Shown here in pieces: positions 19,147 to 29,556 of a DNA stretch of 42,190 bases (its first letter is position 1; the number at the start of each line of letters is the position of its first letter). This DNA is from Priapulus caudatus. Taxonomy: Eukaryota; Priapulida; Priapulimorpha; Priapulimorphida; Priapulidae. The notes beneath the pieces were generated by a model. That model was not told where the DNA came from. It saw only the letters and a list, made by a program, of their open reading frames with translations, and searched no databases. A program made the position numbers and the translations under genes. The stretch lies in the NCBI RefSeq assembly GCF_000485595.1, contig NW_014579062.1, forward strand, positions 2,584-44,773, given 5' to 3'.

Positions 19147-19790
19147 CCTGCAAGGTTTTTCCCCATTTCTTATGTGATGTCTAATGATAGAATTTTCTCA
19201 TAGGAATCTATGCTAGGATAACTCCTCTTCAGTTTAAGTAAATAATTTTTGCAAAATAATTTTCTTCTCTGGAGATATTGCGCATGCGCGAGCACTATTT
19301 CAGGTGTGCAGCACGGACTGAAAAACACGGCATAATAGAACTTGCTGAGGGAGAGAGGGGTAGGAGACTGGGGAAAGGCGGCAGGGAAGATAGTTGAGGG
19401 GCGATAGAAAAAGAAGGATGCTGAGCGAGAGACAATGGAGGCAAAGGGGAAGTTGGACGAGGGTGAAATAGCGGTTTGGCACCCTACAGTCTAGGGCGCT
19501 CTCCCAATTATAAACTCAGGTTCACTGAAAATAATATATTACATAAATCATGTGCTGAGATACCCCCTAACCATATTAATTTTTTATTCATTACAAAATA
19601 TAACTCCTCTGGTGATATACTGCGCATGTGCTAACACACTAACGTAGCCAGATTGTGTACTGACTGGTATACGCAGCGAGTACCTTATATGCAAGGTATT
19701 ATTCTCAATTCTCAAGTGATGACTACTGATAGAATTTTTGTCATATAAATCTATGCTAGGATAACTCCTCTTCATTTTAAATGTTTTTTT
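19147..19790. repeat. Continuation of the A/B tandem array
   Basis: Sequence resumes with the rest of the interrupted B unit (TGCAAGG), then a complete A unit, a B unit (about 19516-19700) and the first ~90 bp of another A unit. The phase is preserved across the 17260-19146 insertion, showing one continuous array before the insertion. Confidence 0.88.
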
Positions 19791-20864
19791 CTCGAGATAT
19801 TCTTCTTCTCGAGAAAGATATTATTCCTCATTATTGTTGTTTGTGAACAGCGGCGTGCGTGCGATTTACTTGTGTGTTGCAGAGAAGCATTTGAACGGCG
19901 AGAGAGAGTAGCGAAACATACATTGTGTTTATTTACCATCATTTTACTGTTGAAACGTTTCAAGTGCCTGTACATGTGGCTACGGCGGCCTGGCAGGATT
20001 GATGTGACGTCATGAGCGAGTAATCGCCGTACGAGCATTTGTTATCTGAGAGCGGTAATTTCGTATATAATATGTTAGCTCGCGCATGTAGCAACATTAC
20101 TGCGTGATGATTCTGACAGATTATTTGAATTGCTAAAGGAATATAAATATATCTATGATATATTCAAGTGTGACTGGGTTATTTTGACATTTAAAAGCTC
20201 GACACAAATCCTTTAATCTTAATTTTGTTTCTGACAACTGCATGGCTCCTGCGCATGCTCAGTATGCCAGCAACTGACGAAAGTCACATCATCTTCTTCA
20301 GTCAACGCACACATTTATACAGACGGGTTTTTATTTTGTCTGGACAACTTTAGTTGTTCAATATCGACTACATGTTAACAAATACTCAAGTTCAAAACGT
20401 CGCTATTTGTGTTTATTTTTGCGTTAAGTTTCCTGATAAAACTTGTATTATTATATAACATTTATTGATAGAAATTATTGAATGAATCCACCGAATCAGT
20501 GGAAATTCTACTGCGCTTATAACATTATGTCATTTCCACTATCAAACAGATTGCTACATTGCAGGCTGTGAAGTTTTTCACTTGAAAAGTTGCTTAAACA
20601 ATTTATTAATTCTTTAATTACACACATATACACTAGTTACAGCTTTCATAGAATGATTCACACTGAATGAAGGATGGGGGTAATTGATCAATCATATATC
20701 GCGGCTAAAAGGAATGAGATGTGAAGGGTATAGCAGGCATTAGTGGGCTGAACACTAAAGACTACGAGTAGAGGTACTGCTCTTTCATATAGGCAGTACT
20801 GAAACCGATCTATTGATCGGGCTATAACAATGTACATGTCGCATCAAAATCAGATGTTATCAAT
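19791..20864. other. Unassigned AT-rich sequence
   Basis: No convincing frame. It starts with a small inverted repeat (CTCGAGATATTCTTCTTCTCGAG, 19792-19814). The only frame over 80 codons (20038-19772, minus) begins in array sequence and has no domain. Nothing else is seen. Confidence 0.35.
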
Positions 20865-20887
20865 AACAACAACAACAACAACAACAA
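20865..20887. repeat. (CAA)n short tandem repeat
   Basis: About eight AAC units. Confidence 0.9.
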
Positions 20888-21005
20888 AACACCATTCAAC
20901 TCTGGAATTGTTACACATATGCGTATAGTATGGAGGTTATTCAGTTTCTACTATCTTTACATGCTTACGCGCGGGTGCCATGAGAGCGCAGATAGGAACA
21001 CAGAA

Positions 21006-21020
21006 TGTGTGTTTGTGGTG

Positions 21021-21065
<45 letters not shown>

Positions 21066-21250
21066 TTTGTGGGGAGGTGTGTGTGTGTGTGCGCGCGCGC
21101 GCGCGTGTGTGTGTGCGTGTGTGCGTGTATGCGTGCTTGTGTGTGTGTGTGCTTGTGTGTGCATGCATGCGTGTGGGTGTACGTGCGTGCGGGCGTGGGT
21201 GCGTGCGTGCATGCGTACGTGTGTGCGTTTGCTTGCGAGCTTGTGGGCGT
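21006..21250. repeat. (GT)n / GTGC microsatellite
   Basis: GT dinucleotides grading into GTGC and GCGC mixtures. All frames through it (Cys-Val or His-Thr) are artefacts. Confidence 0.95.
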
Positions 21251-21692
21251 GTGACACAACAAAGCATAAATAAATCATTATATATATACACATGCGTACG
21301 CTCCTTCGCACCGATTCCATTATTCAAAATTAACACACAGTTGCATATTTAAAATAGCCAGCGTACGTTAAAGAATCTCCGTCGATGCAGGGCAGCGTGT
21401 GTGTGTAGCCGCAGCTGACGCTCTGTCAATTCAATATGATACTACGCACAACACACTATTCGAAATCAATGCGCTACGCAACAGACACTGGCTGTGGCGT
21501 GCAGGTGCATTCAACAACCCTGGCTATCATCACAAGCCGCCTGCATCCACCCGTAGCACGAGTGTAGTATCTCCGCTTTCGGCGCGCGGATTCGACGGAA
21601 TCGGGTTTTGGAATTCCGGATCGATAACACGCGATGAGAGTATCTGCAAGATTCGTGCACCCTTTAGCCGACCTTTGCGTAAGACCGTGGCC

Positions 21693-21693
<1 letters not shown>
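21251..21693. other. Unassigned sequence left of the gap
   Basis: A plus frame begins at 21399 (MCVAAADALSIQYDTTHNTL...) and stays open about 98 codons before running into (TG)n and the Ns. No domain recognised; it may be chance or a truncated exon. Confidence 0.25.

Positions 21694-21764
<71 letters not shown>
21694..21764. repeat. (TG)n microsatellite ending at the assembly gap
   Basis: A pure TG run of about 70 bp that ends exactly where the Ns start, which is probably why assembly failed here. Confidence 0.97.
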
Positions 21765-21814
21765 NNNNNNNNNNNNNNNNNNNNNNNNNNNNNNNNNNNN
21801 NNNNNNNNNNNNNN
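21765..21814. other. Assembly gap (50 N)
   Basis: Exactly 50 ambiguous bases between a TG microsatellite and the 20-bp satellite; true size unknown. Confidence 0.99.
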
Positions 21815-22312
21815 CTAGCAGGCTGCTACATCGTAACAGAGGGTGCTACATCGTGACAGAGGCTGCTAAATTGTGACAGAGGTTGCTATATCGTGACAGA
21901 GGCTGCTACATCGTGACAGAGGCTGCTACATCGTTACAGAGGCTGCTACATTTTTACAGAGGCTGCTACATTGTGACAGAGGCTGCTACATCGTTACAGA
22001 GGCTGCTAAATTTTAACAGAGGCTGCTACATCGTGACAGAGGCTGCTAAATTGTGACAGAGGTTGCTATATCGTGACAGAGGCTGCTAACATCGTGACAG
22101 AGCTGCTACCATGGTTACAGAGGCTTGCTACATTTTTACAGAAGGCGCCTACATTTGGACAGAGGCTGCTACATGTTACAGAGGCATGCCTACTATTTTT
22201 ACAGAGGCTGCCTACTATCGTGACAGAGGCTGCTGCATCGTGACAGAGGCTGCTACATCGTGACAGAGCTGCTACATCGTGACAGAGGTTGTATTATTTC
22301 GTGACAGGTATC
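21815..22312. repeat. 20-bp satellite, left block (GAGGCTGCTACATCGTGACA)
   Basis: About 25 head-to-tail units. From about 22080 units acquire one-base indels (GGCTTGCTAC, GGCATGCCTAC), unlike the strict 20-bp phase of the right block. The same satellite resumes in the same orientation at 24702. Confidence 0.96.
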
Positions 22313-22940
22313 AGGACAAATACCCTCGGCGACAATCACCGCCCGGACAATTACCCTCGGACAAGTTACGCTCCGGCGAAATTACCCCCATGCGCATTAC
22401 CCGCCTGCTATTCACCCCCGGACCAATTACCCCCGGACAATTACCGCTTGACATTTACCACCCCGGGACAATACCCCCCGCGACATTTACCTCTGGACAA
22501 TTACCCCCCGGACAATTACCCCGGACATTTACCCCCGGACAATTACCCCGGACATTTACCCGCCGGAAAATTCCCCCCGGACATTTTATCCCCCGGAAAA
22601 AATATAGTACCCACCAGACATTTACCCCGGACAATTACCCCCCGGTCAATTTTCCCTCGGTTATTTATCCACTGGACAATTACCCCCAGGACATTTACCC
22701 CCCGGAAATTTACCTCCCGAACATTTACCCCCGACATTTACCTTTCGGACAATTACCCCCGGACAATTACCCCCCGGAAAATTACCCCCGCGGACAATTA
22801 CCCCCGGAACATTTACCCCGGCAATTAACCCCCGGACATTTACCCCCCGGACAATTACCCACCGGACATTTACTCCCGGACATTTACCCCCATGCCATTC
22901 ATTCCCAGGACAATCACCCCCGGACAATTACTCATTTGGT
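22313..22940. repeat. 14-15-bp minisatellite, left arm of the foldback element
   Basis: About 40 units of CCCCCGGACAATTA or CCCCCGGACATTTA; the two variants alternate irregularly. The reverse complement forms the right arm at 24375-24701. Confidence 0.93.
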
Positions 22941-22974
22941 GTTTATTATTCATTGTTGAACAGTGATACAGGCA

Positions 22975-24007
22975 GGAGGTTGAGGAGGAGGGAAGAAGGT
23001 GGTGGATGAGGAGCGGGGAGAAGGTGGAGAGAAGGTGGTGGAGGAGGAGGAGAGGAGGAGAGGAGGAGAGGAGGTGAAGGAGGAGGAGGAGAGGAGGTGG
23101 AGAAGGAGGAGAGGGAGAACGTGGGGAGAACGTGGCGTAGGAAGAAGAGGGGGGAGAAGGTGGAGGAGGAGGCGGAGGAGGAGGGGGAGAAGGTGGAGGA
23201 TGAGAAGGAGAGGAGGAGAGGAGGAGAGGAGGTGGAGGAGGAGGAGGAGGAGGAGGAGGAGGAGGAGAAGGAGAGGGAGTGGAGGAGGAGGAGGGAGAGA
23301 ACGTGGGGAGAAGGTGGTAGAGGAGGAGGGGAGAAGGTGGAAGAGCAGGAGGAGGGGGAAAAAGGTGAAGGAGAAGCAGGAGAGAGGAGAGGAGGAGAGG
23401 AGGAGAGGAGGTAGAGGAGGTGGAGGAGGAAGAGAGGGGAGAATGTGGGGGAGGAGGAGGAGGAGGGTGGAAAAGGGGGAGGAGAAGGAGGAGAGGAGGA
23501 CAGGAAGAGAGAAAGTGGAGGAGGAGGAGGAGGAGGAAGGGGAGAACATGGGGAGATGGTGGTGGAGGAGGAAGGGGGAGAAGGTGGAGTAGGAGGAGGA
23601 GGTGGAGGAGGAGGAGGAGGAGGAGGAGGAGGAGGAGAACGTGAGGAGAAGGTGGTGGAGGAGGAGAAAAAAGAAAGGTGGAAGAGGAGGGGGAGGGTAA
23701 AAGGTGGAGAGGAGGAGAAGAGGGGGAGAGGAGGAGAGGAGAAGAGGAGGAGAGGAGGTGGAGGAAGATGAGGGGGAGAACATCGGTAGAAGGTGGTGGA
23801 GGAGGAGGTAGAGATTGGAGGAGGGAGCGGAGGGCCAGGTGGTGGAGGAGGAGGGGAGAAGGGGGTAGAGGAGAAGGAGGGGGAGGAGGAGAAGAGGTGG
23901 AGGTGGAGGAGGAGGAGAATGAGAAGAGGAGGTGGAGGAGGAGCGGAGAAGGTGGGGAGACGGTGGAGGAAGAGGAGGAGGGGAGTGGATGAGGTAGAGG
24001 AGGTAGA
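22975..24007. repeat. ~1-kb polypurine tract, GGA/GAG repeats
   Basis: Nearly uninterrupted purine strand built from GGA, GAG and AGGAGGTGG units, with occasional T or C. Immediately after, the strand becomes pyrimidine-rich (24008-24340). Confidence 0.95.
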
Positions 24008-24345
24008 GGCGCCCTCCTCTACCTCCGCCCTCCTCCACCTCCTCTCCTCCTCCTCTCCTCTCCTCTTCTCCTCTCCTTATCTAGCTTATCTCCTCTTCCT
24101 CCTCCTCCTCCTCCTCCTCCTCCTTCTCCTCCTCTTCCACCACCTTCTCCCCTCCTTCACCACCTGGCCCTCCGCTACCTCCTCCCTCCTCTTTCTCCTC
24201 CTCTCCTTCTCCTTCTCCACCCACCCCCCCCCTCCTCCTCCTCCTCCTCTGTCTTCACCCCCTCCTCCTCCTCTACCACCTTCTCACCACCTTCTCCCCT
24301 CCTCCTCCACTAACTTCTTCCTTCGCCTTCGACCTCCTCCCTGTA
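24008..24345. repeat. Polypyrimidine tract, TCC/CTC repeats
   Basis: Mirror partner of the preceding purine tract on the opposite strand, ending in the inverted anchor that leads to the right minisatellite arm. Confidence 0.94.
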
Positions 24346-24374
24346 TCACTGTTCAACAATAAATAATAAACAAC

Positions 24375-24701
24375 AATTGAGTAATTGTCCGGGGGGTAAA
24401 TGTCCTGAGGGTAAATGTCCGGGGGGTAAATGTCAGGGGGTGATTGTCCGGGGGGTGAATGGCAGGGGGTAAATGGCATGGGGGTAATTGTCCGGGGGGT
24501 AAATGTCCGAGGGTAATTGTTTGGGGGTAAATGTCCGATGGGGTAATTGTCCTGGGGGCAAATGACCTGGGGTAAATGTCCGGGGGGTAATTGTCCGGGA
24601 GGTAAATGGCATGGGGGGTAAATGGCATGGGGTAATTGCCCGGGGGGTAATTGTCCTGGGGTAATTGTCCGGGGAGTGATTGGCCGGGGAGTATTTGTCC
24701 T
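24375..24701. repeat. 14-15-bp minisatellite, right arm of the foldback element
   Basis: GGGGGGTAAATGTCC and GGGGGTAATTGTCC units: the reverse complement of the left arm, about 20 units, with GGCATGG variants. Confidence 0.93.
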
Positions 24702-26360
24702 AAAACCATCGTGACAGAGGCTGCTACATCGTGACAGAAGCTGCTACATCGTGTCAGAGGCTGCTACATTTTTACAAAGGCTGCTACATCGTGACAGAGG
24801 CTGTTACATCGTGACAGAGACTGCTACATCGTGACAGAGGTTGCTATATCGTGATAGAGGCTGCTACATCGTGATAGAGGCTGCTACATCGTTATAGAGG
24901 CTGTAACATAGTGACAGAGGCTGCTACATCGTGACAGAGGCTGCTACATCGTGACAGAGGCTGCTACATCGTGACAGAGGCTGCTACATCGTGACAGCAG
25001 TTGATATATTGTGACAGAGACTGTTATATATCGTGACAGAGGCTGATAAATCGTGACAGAGGCTGTTACATCGTGACAGAGACTGCAACATTGTGACAGA
25101 GGCTACTAAATCGTGACAGATGCTGCTACATCGTGCCAGAGGTTGCTATATCGTGACAGAGGCTGCTATATCGTGACAGAAGCTGCTACATCGTGACAGC
25201 AGTTGATATATCGTGACAGAGGCTGCCATATATCGTGACAGAAGCTGCTACATCGTGACATAGACTGCAACATCGTGACAGAGGTTGCTACATCGTGACA
25301 GAGGCTGTTACACCGTGACAGCAGTTGATATATCGTGACAGAGGTTGCTACATCGTGACAAAGGCTGCTATATTGTGACAACAGTTGATATATTGTGACA
25401 GAGGCTGCTTCATCGTGACAGAGGCGGCTACACCGTGGCAGGGGCTGACATATCGTGACAGCGCCTGTTACATCATGACAGAGGCGCCTACATCGTGACA
25501 GAGGCTGCTACATCGTGACAGAGGTTGCTACATCGTGACAGAGGCTCCTACATCGTGACAGAGGCTATTACATCGTGACAGAGGCTGGTACATCGGGACC
25601 GAGGCAGCTACATCGTGACAGAAGCGGCTACATTGTGACAGAGGCTGCTACATTGTGACAGAAGCTGCTATATCGTGACAGAGACTGCTACATCGTGACA
25701 AAGGCGGCTACACCGTGACATAGGCTGCTACATCGTGACATAGGCTGCTACATCGTGACAGCAGTTGATATATCATGACAGAGGCTGCTACATTGTGACA
25801 GAGACTGCTATATTGTGACACTAGTTGATATATCGTGACAGATGCTGCTATATATCATGACAAAGGCTGCTACACTGTGACAGAAGCTGTTAGATCGTGA
25901 CAGCAGTTGATATATCATGACATAGGCTGCTACATTGTGACAGAGGCTGTTACATCGTGACAGCAGTTGATATATCGTGACAGAGGCTGCTATATATCAT
26001 GACATAGGCTGCTACATTGTGACAGAGGCTGTTACATCGTGACAGCAGTTGATATATCGTGACAGAGGCTGCTATATATCGTGACAGAGGCTGCTACATC
26101 GTGACATAGGCTGTTACATTGTGACCGAGGCTGCTACATCGTGACATAGGCTGCAACATCGTGCCAGAGGTTGCTATATCGTGACAGAGGCTGCTATATC
26201 GTGACAGAAGCTGCTACATCGTAACAGAGGTTGCTACATCGTGACAGTGGCTGCTACATTGTGATAGGGGTTGCAACATCGTGACATAGGATGCAATATC
26301 GTGACAGAGGCTGCTACAACGTGACCTAGACTGCAACATCGTAACAGCAGTTAATATATC
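24702..26360. repeat. 20-bp satellite, right block, ending at the IR gene
   Basis: About 83 units of GAGGCTGCTACATCGTGACA. Over long stretches (for example 25381-25800) the 20-bp phase does not slip. A variant unit GCAGTTGATATATCGTGACA recurs many times, and between about 25900 and 26080 longer blocks containing it are duplicated, a local higher-order repeat. The last unit (GCAGTTAATATATCGTGAC) is followed directly by the receptor coding sequence. Confidence 0.96.
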
Positions 26361-26378
26361 GTGACTGACGCCATCACC

Positions 26379-27923
26379 ATGAGTGTTATTCTCGTTGTAA
26401 CCAGCGTCTGTGTTGCCGTCACCATGGCAGCCCAGCTGTCTCTCACCCCAGCGCCCTCTAACGGGTCATCAGCTGCTGATCTCGGCCTGTGTTCACCTCG
26501 GGATAGAGCGTCCGAGCGGCTGTTCCTCATGAGCAATGATGTAAAGATCCCGCCCGCCCACGCCTCGCTCAACCTCAGCAGTGTTCACCTGAAGGTGGCG
26601 CTGTGGTCGTGTAATCGCAACAAAGATGGTAAGATCAACGAGCAGTTCACTCTGACGTCACGCATTCTCACGGAGCTGTCTACGTTTATGCACTTTACCT
26701 ACACGGTGACGGCACGCTGCTACAGCTTTAACGGCATAGTCGCCGGGATGGCTGCGGGAGAGATAGACGTCGCAGCGTGTCTGCGAATCACGGAGTACCG
26801 GCAGAGATTCGTCAGCTTTCTGCATCCACTCGCCGAGTCCCGTTACAGCTTCTTGGTCCGCCTGGAGAAAGTGAAAGACTTGTCACCACTTACTATACTC
26901 GCCCCGTTCCACAGCAGCACGTGGATTAGTTTATTAGGCTATGTGTTGGCTAGTGTCACCACGCTAACTTTCTTAGAGATGTACAGAAGGAAGAGAGAGG
27001 GAACGGAACACAGAGCCTGGCTGCAGTCGTTCGACAGGTACGTGATGTTCAAGATAGGATCCGTGCTGCAGCAGGGCGGAACGTATAATGCTGTCGACAT
27101 GCCGTCACGGATGCTGGTCGGATGGTGGTGGCTGTTTGCTCTGGTCATCACAGCGACCTACTCTGCCACGCTGGTCACCCATCATTCGATACAAACCATT
27201 AACCCTTACCCGTTCACTTCACTGCAAGAGGCCGCCACCAGTCCACTGACACCACTTGTCTATCGCAACAATTCAGAAGCGCAACTGCTCTCCACTAGTG
27301 ACCCCGAATCTGACCTTGGCCGCCTGTGTCGCCGCGTAGTGGACAACGGAGGATTCGTCGATTCAAAAGAGGAGGCGTACGAGCGCGTGTTGTCCGGTCG
27401 TTACAGCTTCATAAATGACGAGGCCCTCTCCATCCAGTTCTTCGCCACTGACTACATGCAGCACGGCTACTGTCGCTATACCCTGGTGCCCCATGTCAAC
27501 TTCTACCCTGGATACCGCGGCCTCGCCGTGCCCAAGCACTTTCCTTACAGGGAGCAGCTTAACTACGGCATTCTGACGTTGCACGAGCGAGGATTCATCA
27601 AGGAATGGAGCAGGAACGCGTTGCCAGAGGGCGCTGACCAATGTCTTGTGTTTCCACCGCCGGTAGTTGGCGCTAAGTCGTTCTCGTTCAAAGACATGCA
27701 CAGCCTGCTGTTGCTTCTCGCTGTGGGGCTAGGTGGCGCCACCGTCTGCCTCTTGCTCGAGCTAGCCGTCGAACGCGCAAGACTGCACGACGCTATCGCG
27801 GACACAGGGGGCGCCACTGACACAGAGAATATGCTCGATATAGGGGGTGCTGTTGCGTTGCCACGAGCAGTAAGAGAAGACTCCGGCAGCGCCCCCTACT
27901 TGGCTGTAGTCGTCCACCGCTGA
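26379..27923 (+). CDS. Ionotropic receptor (IR), variant glutamate-receptor channel
   Basis: A 514-residue intronless frame. The start is the first ATG after an in-frame TAA (26352-26354); a GTG at 26361 is less likely. Residues 1-19 look like a signal peptide. There is no large amino-terminal domain. The ligand-binding half S1 (about 69-170) carries RITEYRQRFVSFLHPL, whose Arg141 aligns with the glutamate-binding Arg of ionotropic glutamate receptors. Then come M1 (about 178-201), a pore loop (about 225-237), M3 (about 246-267, TYSATLVT in place of SYTANLAA), S2 (about 275-425) and M4 (about 441-463). In S2, SFINDEALS places Asp347 near the usual acidic ligand contact, and Cys365/Cys422 match the conserved disulfide pair. 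IRs are plasma-membrane cation channels, mostly chemosensory, that usually pair with co-receptors; ligand and subfamily cannot be told. No frameshift or stop is present. Its upstream flank is pure 20-bp satellite. Confidence 0.9.
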   Translation: MSVILVVTSVCVAVTMAAQLSLTPAPSNGSSAADLGLCSPRDRASERLFLMSNDVKIPPAHASLNLSSVHLKVALWSCNRNKDGKINEQFTLTSRILTELSTFMHFTYTVTARCYSFNGIVAGMAAGEIDVAACLRITEYRQRFVSFLHPLAESRYSFLVRLEKVKDLSPLTILAPFHSSTWISLLGYVLASVTTLTFLEMYRRKREGTEHRAWLQSFDRYVMFKIGSVLQQGGTYNAVDMPSRMLVGWWWLFALVITATYSATLVTHHSIQTINPYPFTSLQEAATSPLTPLVYRNNSEAQLLSTSDPESDLGRLCRRVVDNGGFVDSKEEAYERVLSGRYSFINDEALSIQFFATDYMQHGYCRYTLVPHVNFYPGYRGLAVPKHFPYREQLNYGILTLHERGFIKEWSRNALPEGADQCLVFPPPVVGAKSFSFKDMHSLLLLLAVGLGGATVCLLLELAVERARLHDAIADTGGATDTENMLDIGGAVALPRAVREDSGSAPYLAVVVHR

Positions 27924-28217
27924 CGTCACGCAGCTAACCCGTACGTAGCTACACGCGTCATTTGCAAACACCGGAATTTACGTGCGATTTGTGACGTGAG
28001 CGCTCTTCTAAGCCGACGAGATGAAAAAACTTCTGTCATTTAATTGGAATGATCGTGCACAATTTAAGGTTTCACACGTTCTGGTTTTATTTTAATCATT
28101 TTTAATTAATGTCGTCTATTCTTTGACGTTTTTAATTGCTACTTAATTCATGAACGTGTATGATTTTTTGATCGTTTTGGAATATTATTCCTGAAAGTAA
28201 ATTCAGTAAATCATCAA
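27924..28217. other. Probable 3' UTR of the IR gene
   Basis: AT-rich sequence after the TGA, with TTTTAAT runs and no open frame on the plus strand. Extent is inferred from the poly(A) motif at 28218. Confidence 0.4.
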
Positions 28218-28223
28218 AATAAA
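28218..28223 (+). terminator. Candidate poly(A) signal AATAAA for the IR gene
   Basis: First canonical AATAAA after the stop, 295 bases downstream. The motif alone is common in AT-rich DNA. Confidence 0.35.
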
Positions 28224-28276
28224 TTCAGCAAATCGTGGTCATTTAAATTTACTCGATGTTAACTACGCTGATACGT

Positions 28277-29240
28277 GCAGCTGATAACCCCGATTTTACG
28301 CGCCCAAATTTAACGCGAATTTGAATATAACGTGATGAGTTGTTGGACCCACTTTTTTGCTCTTATATAGCCACGTATATATAACCCCGAGTTAGTGTAA
28401 TGGGTCGCATTACTTTTCAGTTTGTGTAGATAGTTGATGTGATCGTATAGTCAGGTGATGTTCTAAAGCTTTCGTTGTGTTATTAATTGTTCTTAACCCG
28501 TGGTCTCGTTTCGTGTTTGCGGTGAGCTTGAAGGAGATGTCAGATTTGTCTCTGCTTTTGGTGCGGCGTAGTAACGAGGTCAACACGAATGATTAAAACA
28601 AATCCATGAATGAGTTTTCCACGCACAGCAATTTATTGTTGCTCACAGTACAATCGTGAGCCAGAGTCCAGAAAAGTATTAACACAATATATGTTTCTTT
28701 CCGTTCGTCCGTCCGTACATCTGTCAGTCTCTGAGTTTGTCCGTCAGTCTTTGAGTCCGTCTGTCATTCTTTTCCACACCGTCAGTATATGTGTGCGTAC
28801 AAGAAGAGAAGTCTTTTTTCCAAGGTGTGTCGTATATATATAATTAGCCGGGTGACGTCATCTTACTCTACGCACGTGTGGGACCATGCGATTTACACGT
28901 GTGTAGGTTCTCACCTAAGATCGAGTTAACACGTGCCTAAGATCGAGTTGACATTTAACAAATCATGTTCCACTCACGTGTACTAGGTTACAAATGCGCA
29001 CATCCTGTATTCTAAGAATTCTGCTTTCACAGGTCCGGGTGTGTGTCTACGCAGTTAGAACTGACATCCTGGGTGTTGGCTCGTTGCTAGTCACATATAT
29101 AATTTACCATGAACACTTTCTAATTAACTACTTTACTACTCTACATATTAACTGGGCACTGTTACATTAGTGCGACCCCACTTTTTTGCGATGACAGTTT
29201 ATGGACCCCAACCATCGCGTTATAACGGGGCTACACTGTA
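28277..29240. mobile_element. Possible decayed pogo/Tc1-type element
   Basis: The right end, read on the minus strand from 29240, is CAGTGTAGCCCCGTTATAAC followed by GCGATGGTTGGGGTCCATA, and is flanked by TA. The left side reads CAGCTGATAACCCCGATTTT and, further in, TATAACGTGATGAGTTG then TTGGACCCA, an imperfect counterpart; ACCCACTTTTTTGC and ACCCCACTTTTTTGC also occur at both ends. TA targets and CAGTG...CCCCG ends recall pogo/Tigger elements. Mismatch is high and there is no transposase, so this is tentative. Confidence 0.3.
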
Positions 29241-29309
29241 CTACTAACTAAACAAATCCGATAAACTAGTAGTCATTGGAGGCCCGAACCTCCCCACTAA
29301 GATATACGA

Positions 29310-29556
29310 TCAGCTTAACTTGTTTACTACTTAATGTTTACTACTTGTTGTAACTACTTATTGTGTAGTACTTACTGTTTACTACTTAATGTTTACTACT
29401 TATTGTAACTACTTATTGTGTAGTATTTATTGTTTACTACTTATTGTTTACTACTTATTGTAACTACTTATTGTGTAGTACTTATTGTTTACTACTTATT
29501 GTTTACTACTTATTGTTTACTACTTATTGTAACTACTTATTGCTTACTACTTATTG
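29310..29556. repeat. 14-bp minisatellite (TTTACTACTTATTG)
   Basis: About 17 units of TTTACTACTTATTG with variants TAACTACTTATTG and TGTAGTACTTATTG arranged in a repeating order. Confidence 0.93.

Larger units (their letters stand above)
22313..24701. mobile_element. 2.4-kb foldback element inserted in the satellite
   Basis: A large inverted repeat. The left end AGGACAAATACCCTC pairs with GTATTTGTCCT at the right end (24691-24701). Inside each arm lies a 14-15-bp minisatellite (CCCCCGGACAATTA / CCCCCGGACATTTA), then a unique anchor GTTGAACAGTGATACAGG and its complement (22954 and 24355 sides), then GGA-type purine repeats that switch strand near 24008. The left purine arm (~1.0 kb) is about three times the right one (~0.35 kb). 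No TSD is obvious. There is no transposase; Gly/Arg/Glu and Pro/Leu/Ser frames through it are repeat artefacts. It resembles foldback-type transposons with tandem-repeat arms (inference). Confidence 0.8.

Noticed and set aside
15355-19482. Recurrent MPPLSLAQ-type minus frames
   Set aside because: They lie in successive A units of the tandem array, vary in length and frame, and show no sign of protein-level conservation.
22279-24709. Long Arg/Glu/Gly and Pro/Leu/Ser frames
   Set aside because: They follow the GGA/TCC and CCCGGACAATTA repeats exactly, on both strands; no start, domain or non-repeat part.
24702-26360. CRISPR-like regular repeats
   Set aside because: Units are contiguous 20-mers with no spacers, in an animal-type genome; this is a satellite.
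26361-26363. GTG start for the IR gene
   Set aside because: Animal genes rarely initiate at GTG; the ATG 18 bases later begins a normal signal peptide.
26351-27971. Minus-strand frames opposite the IR gene
   Set aside because: Antisense shadows of a long intact frame with clear domain structure.
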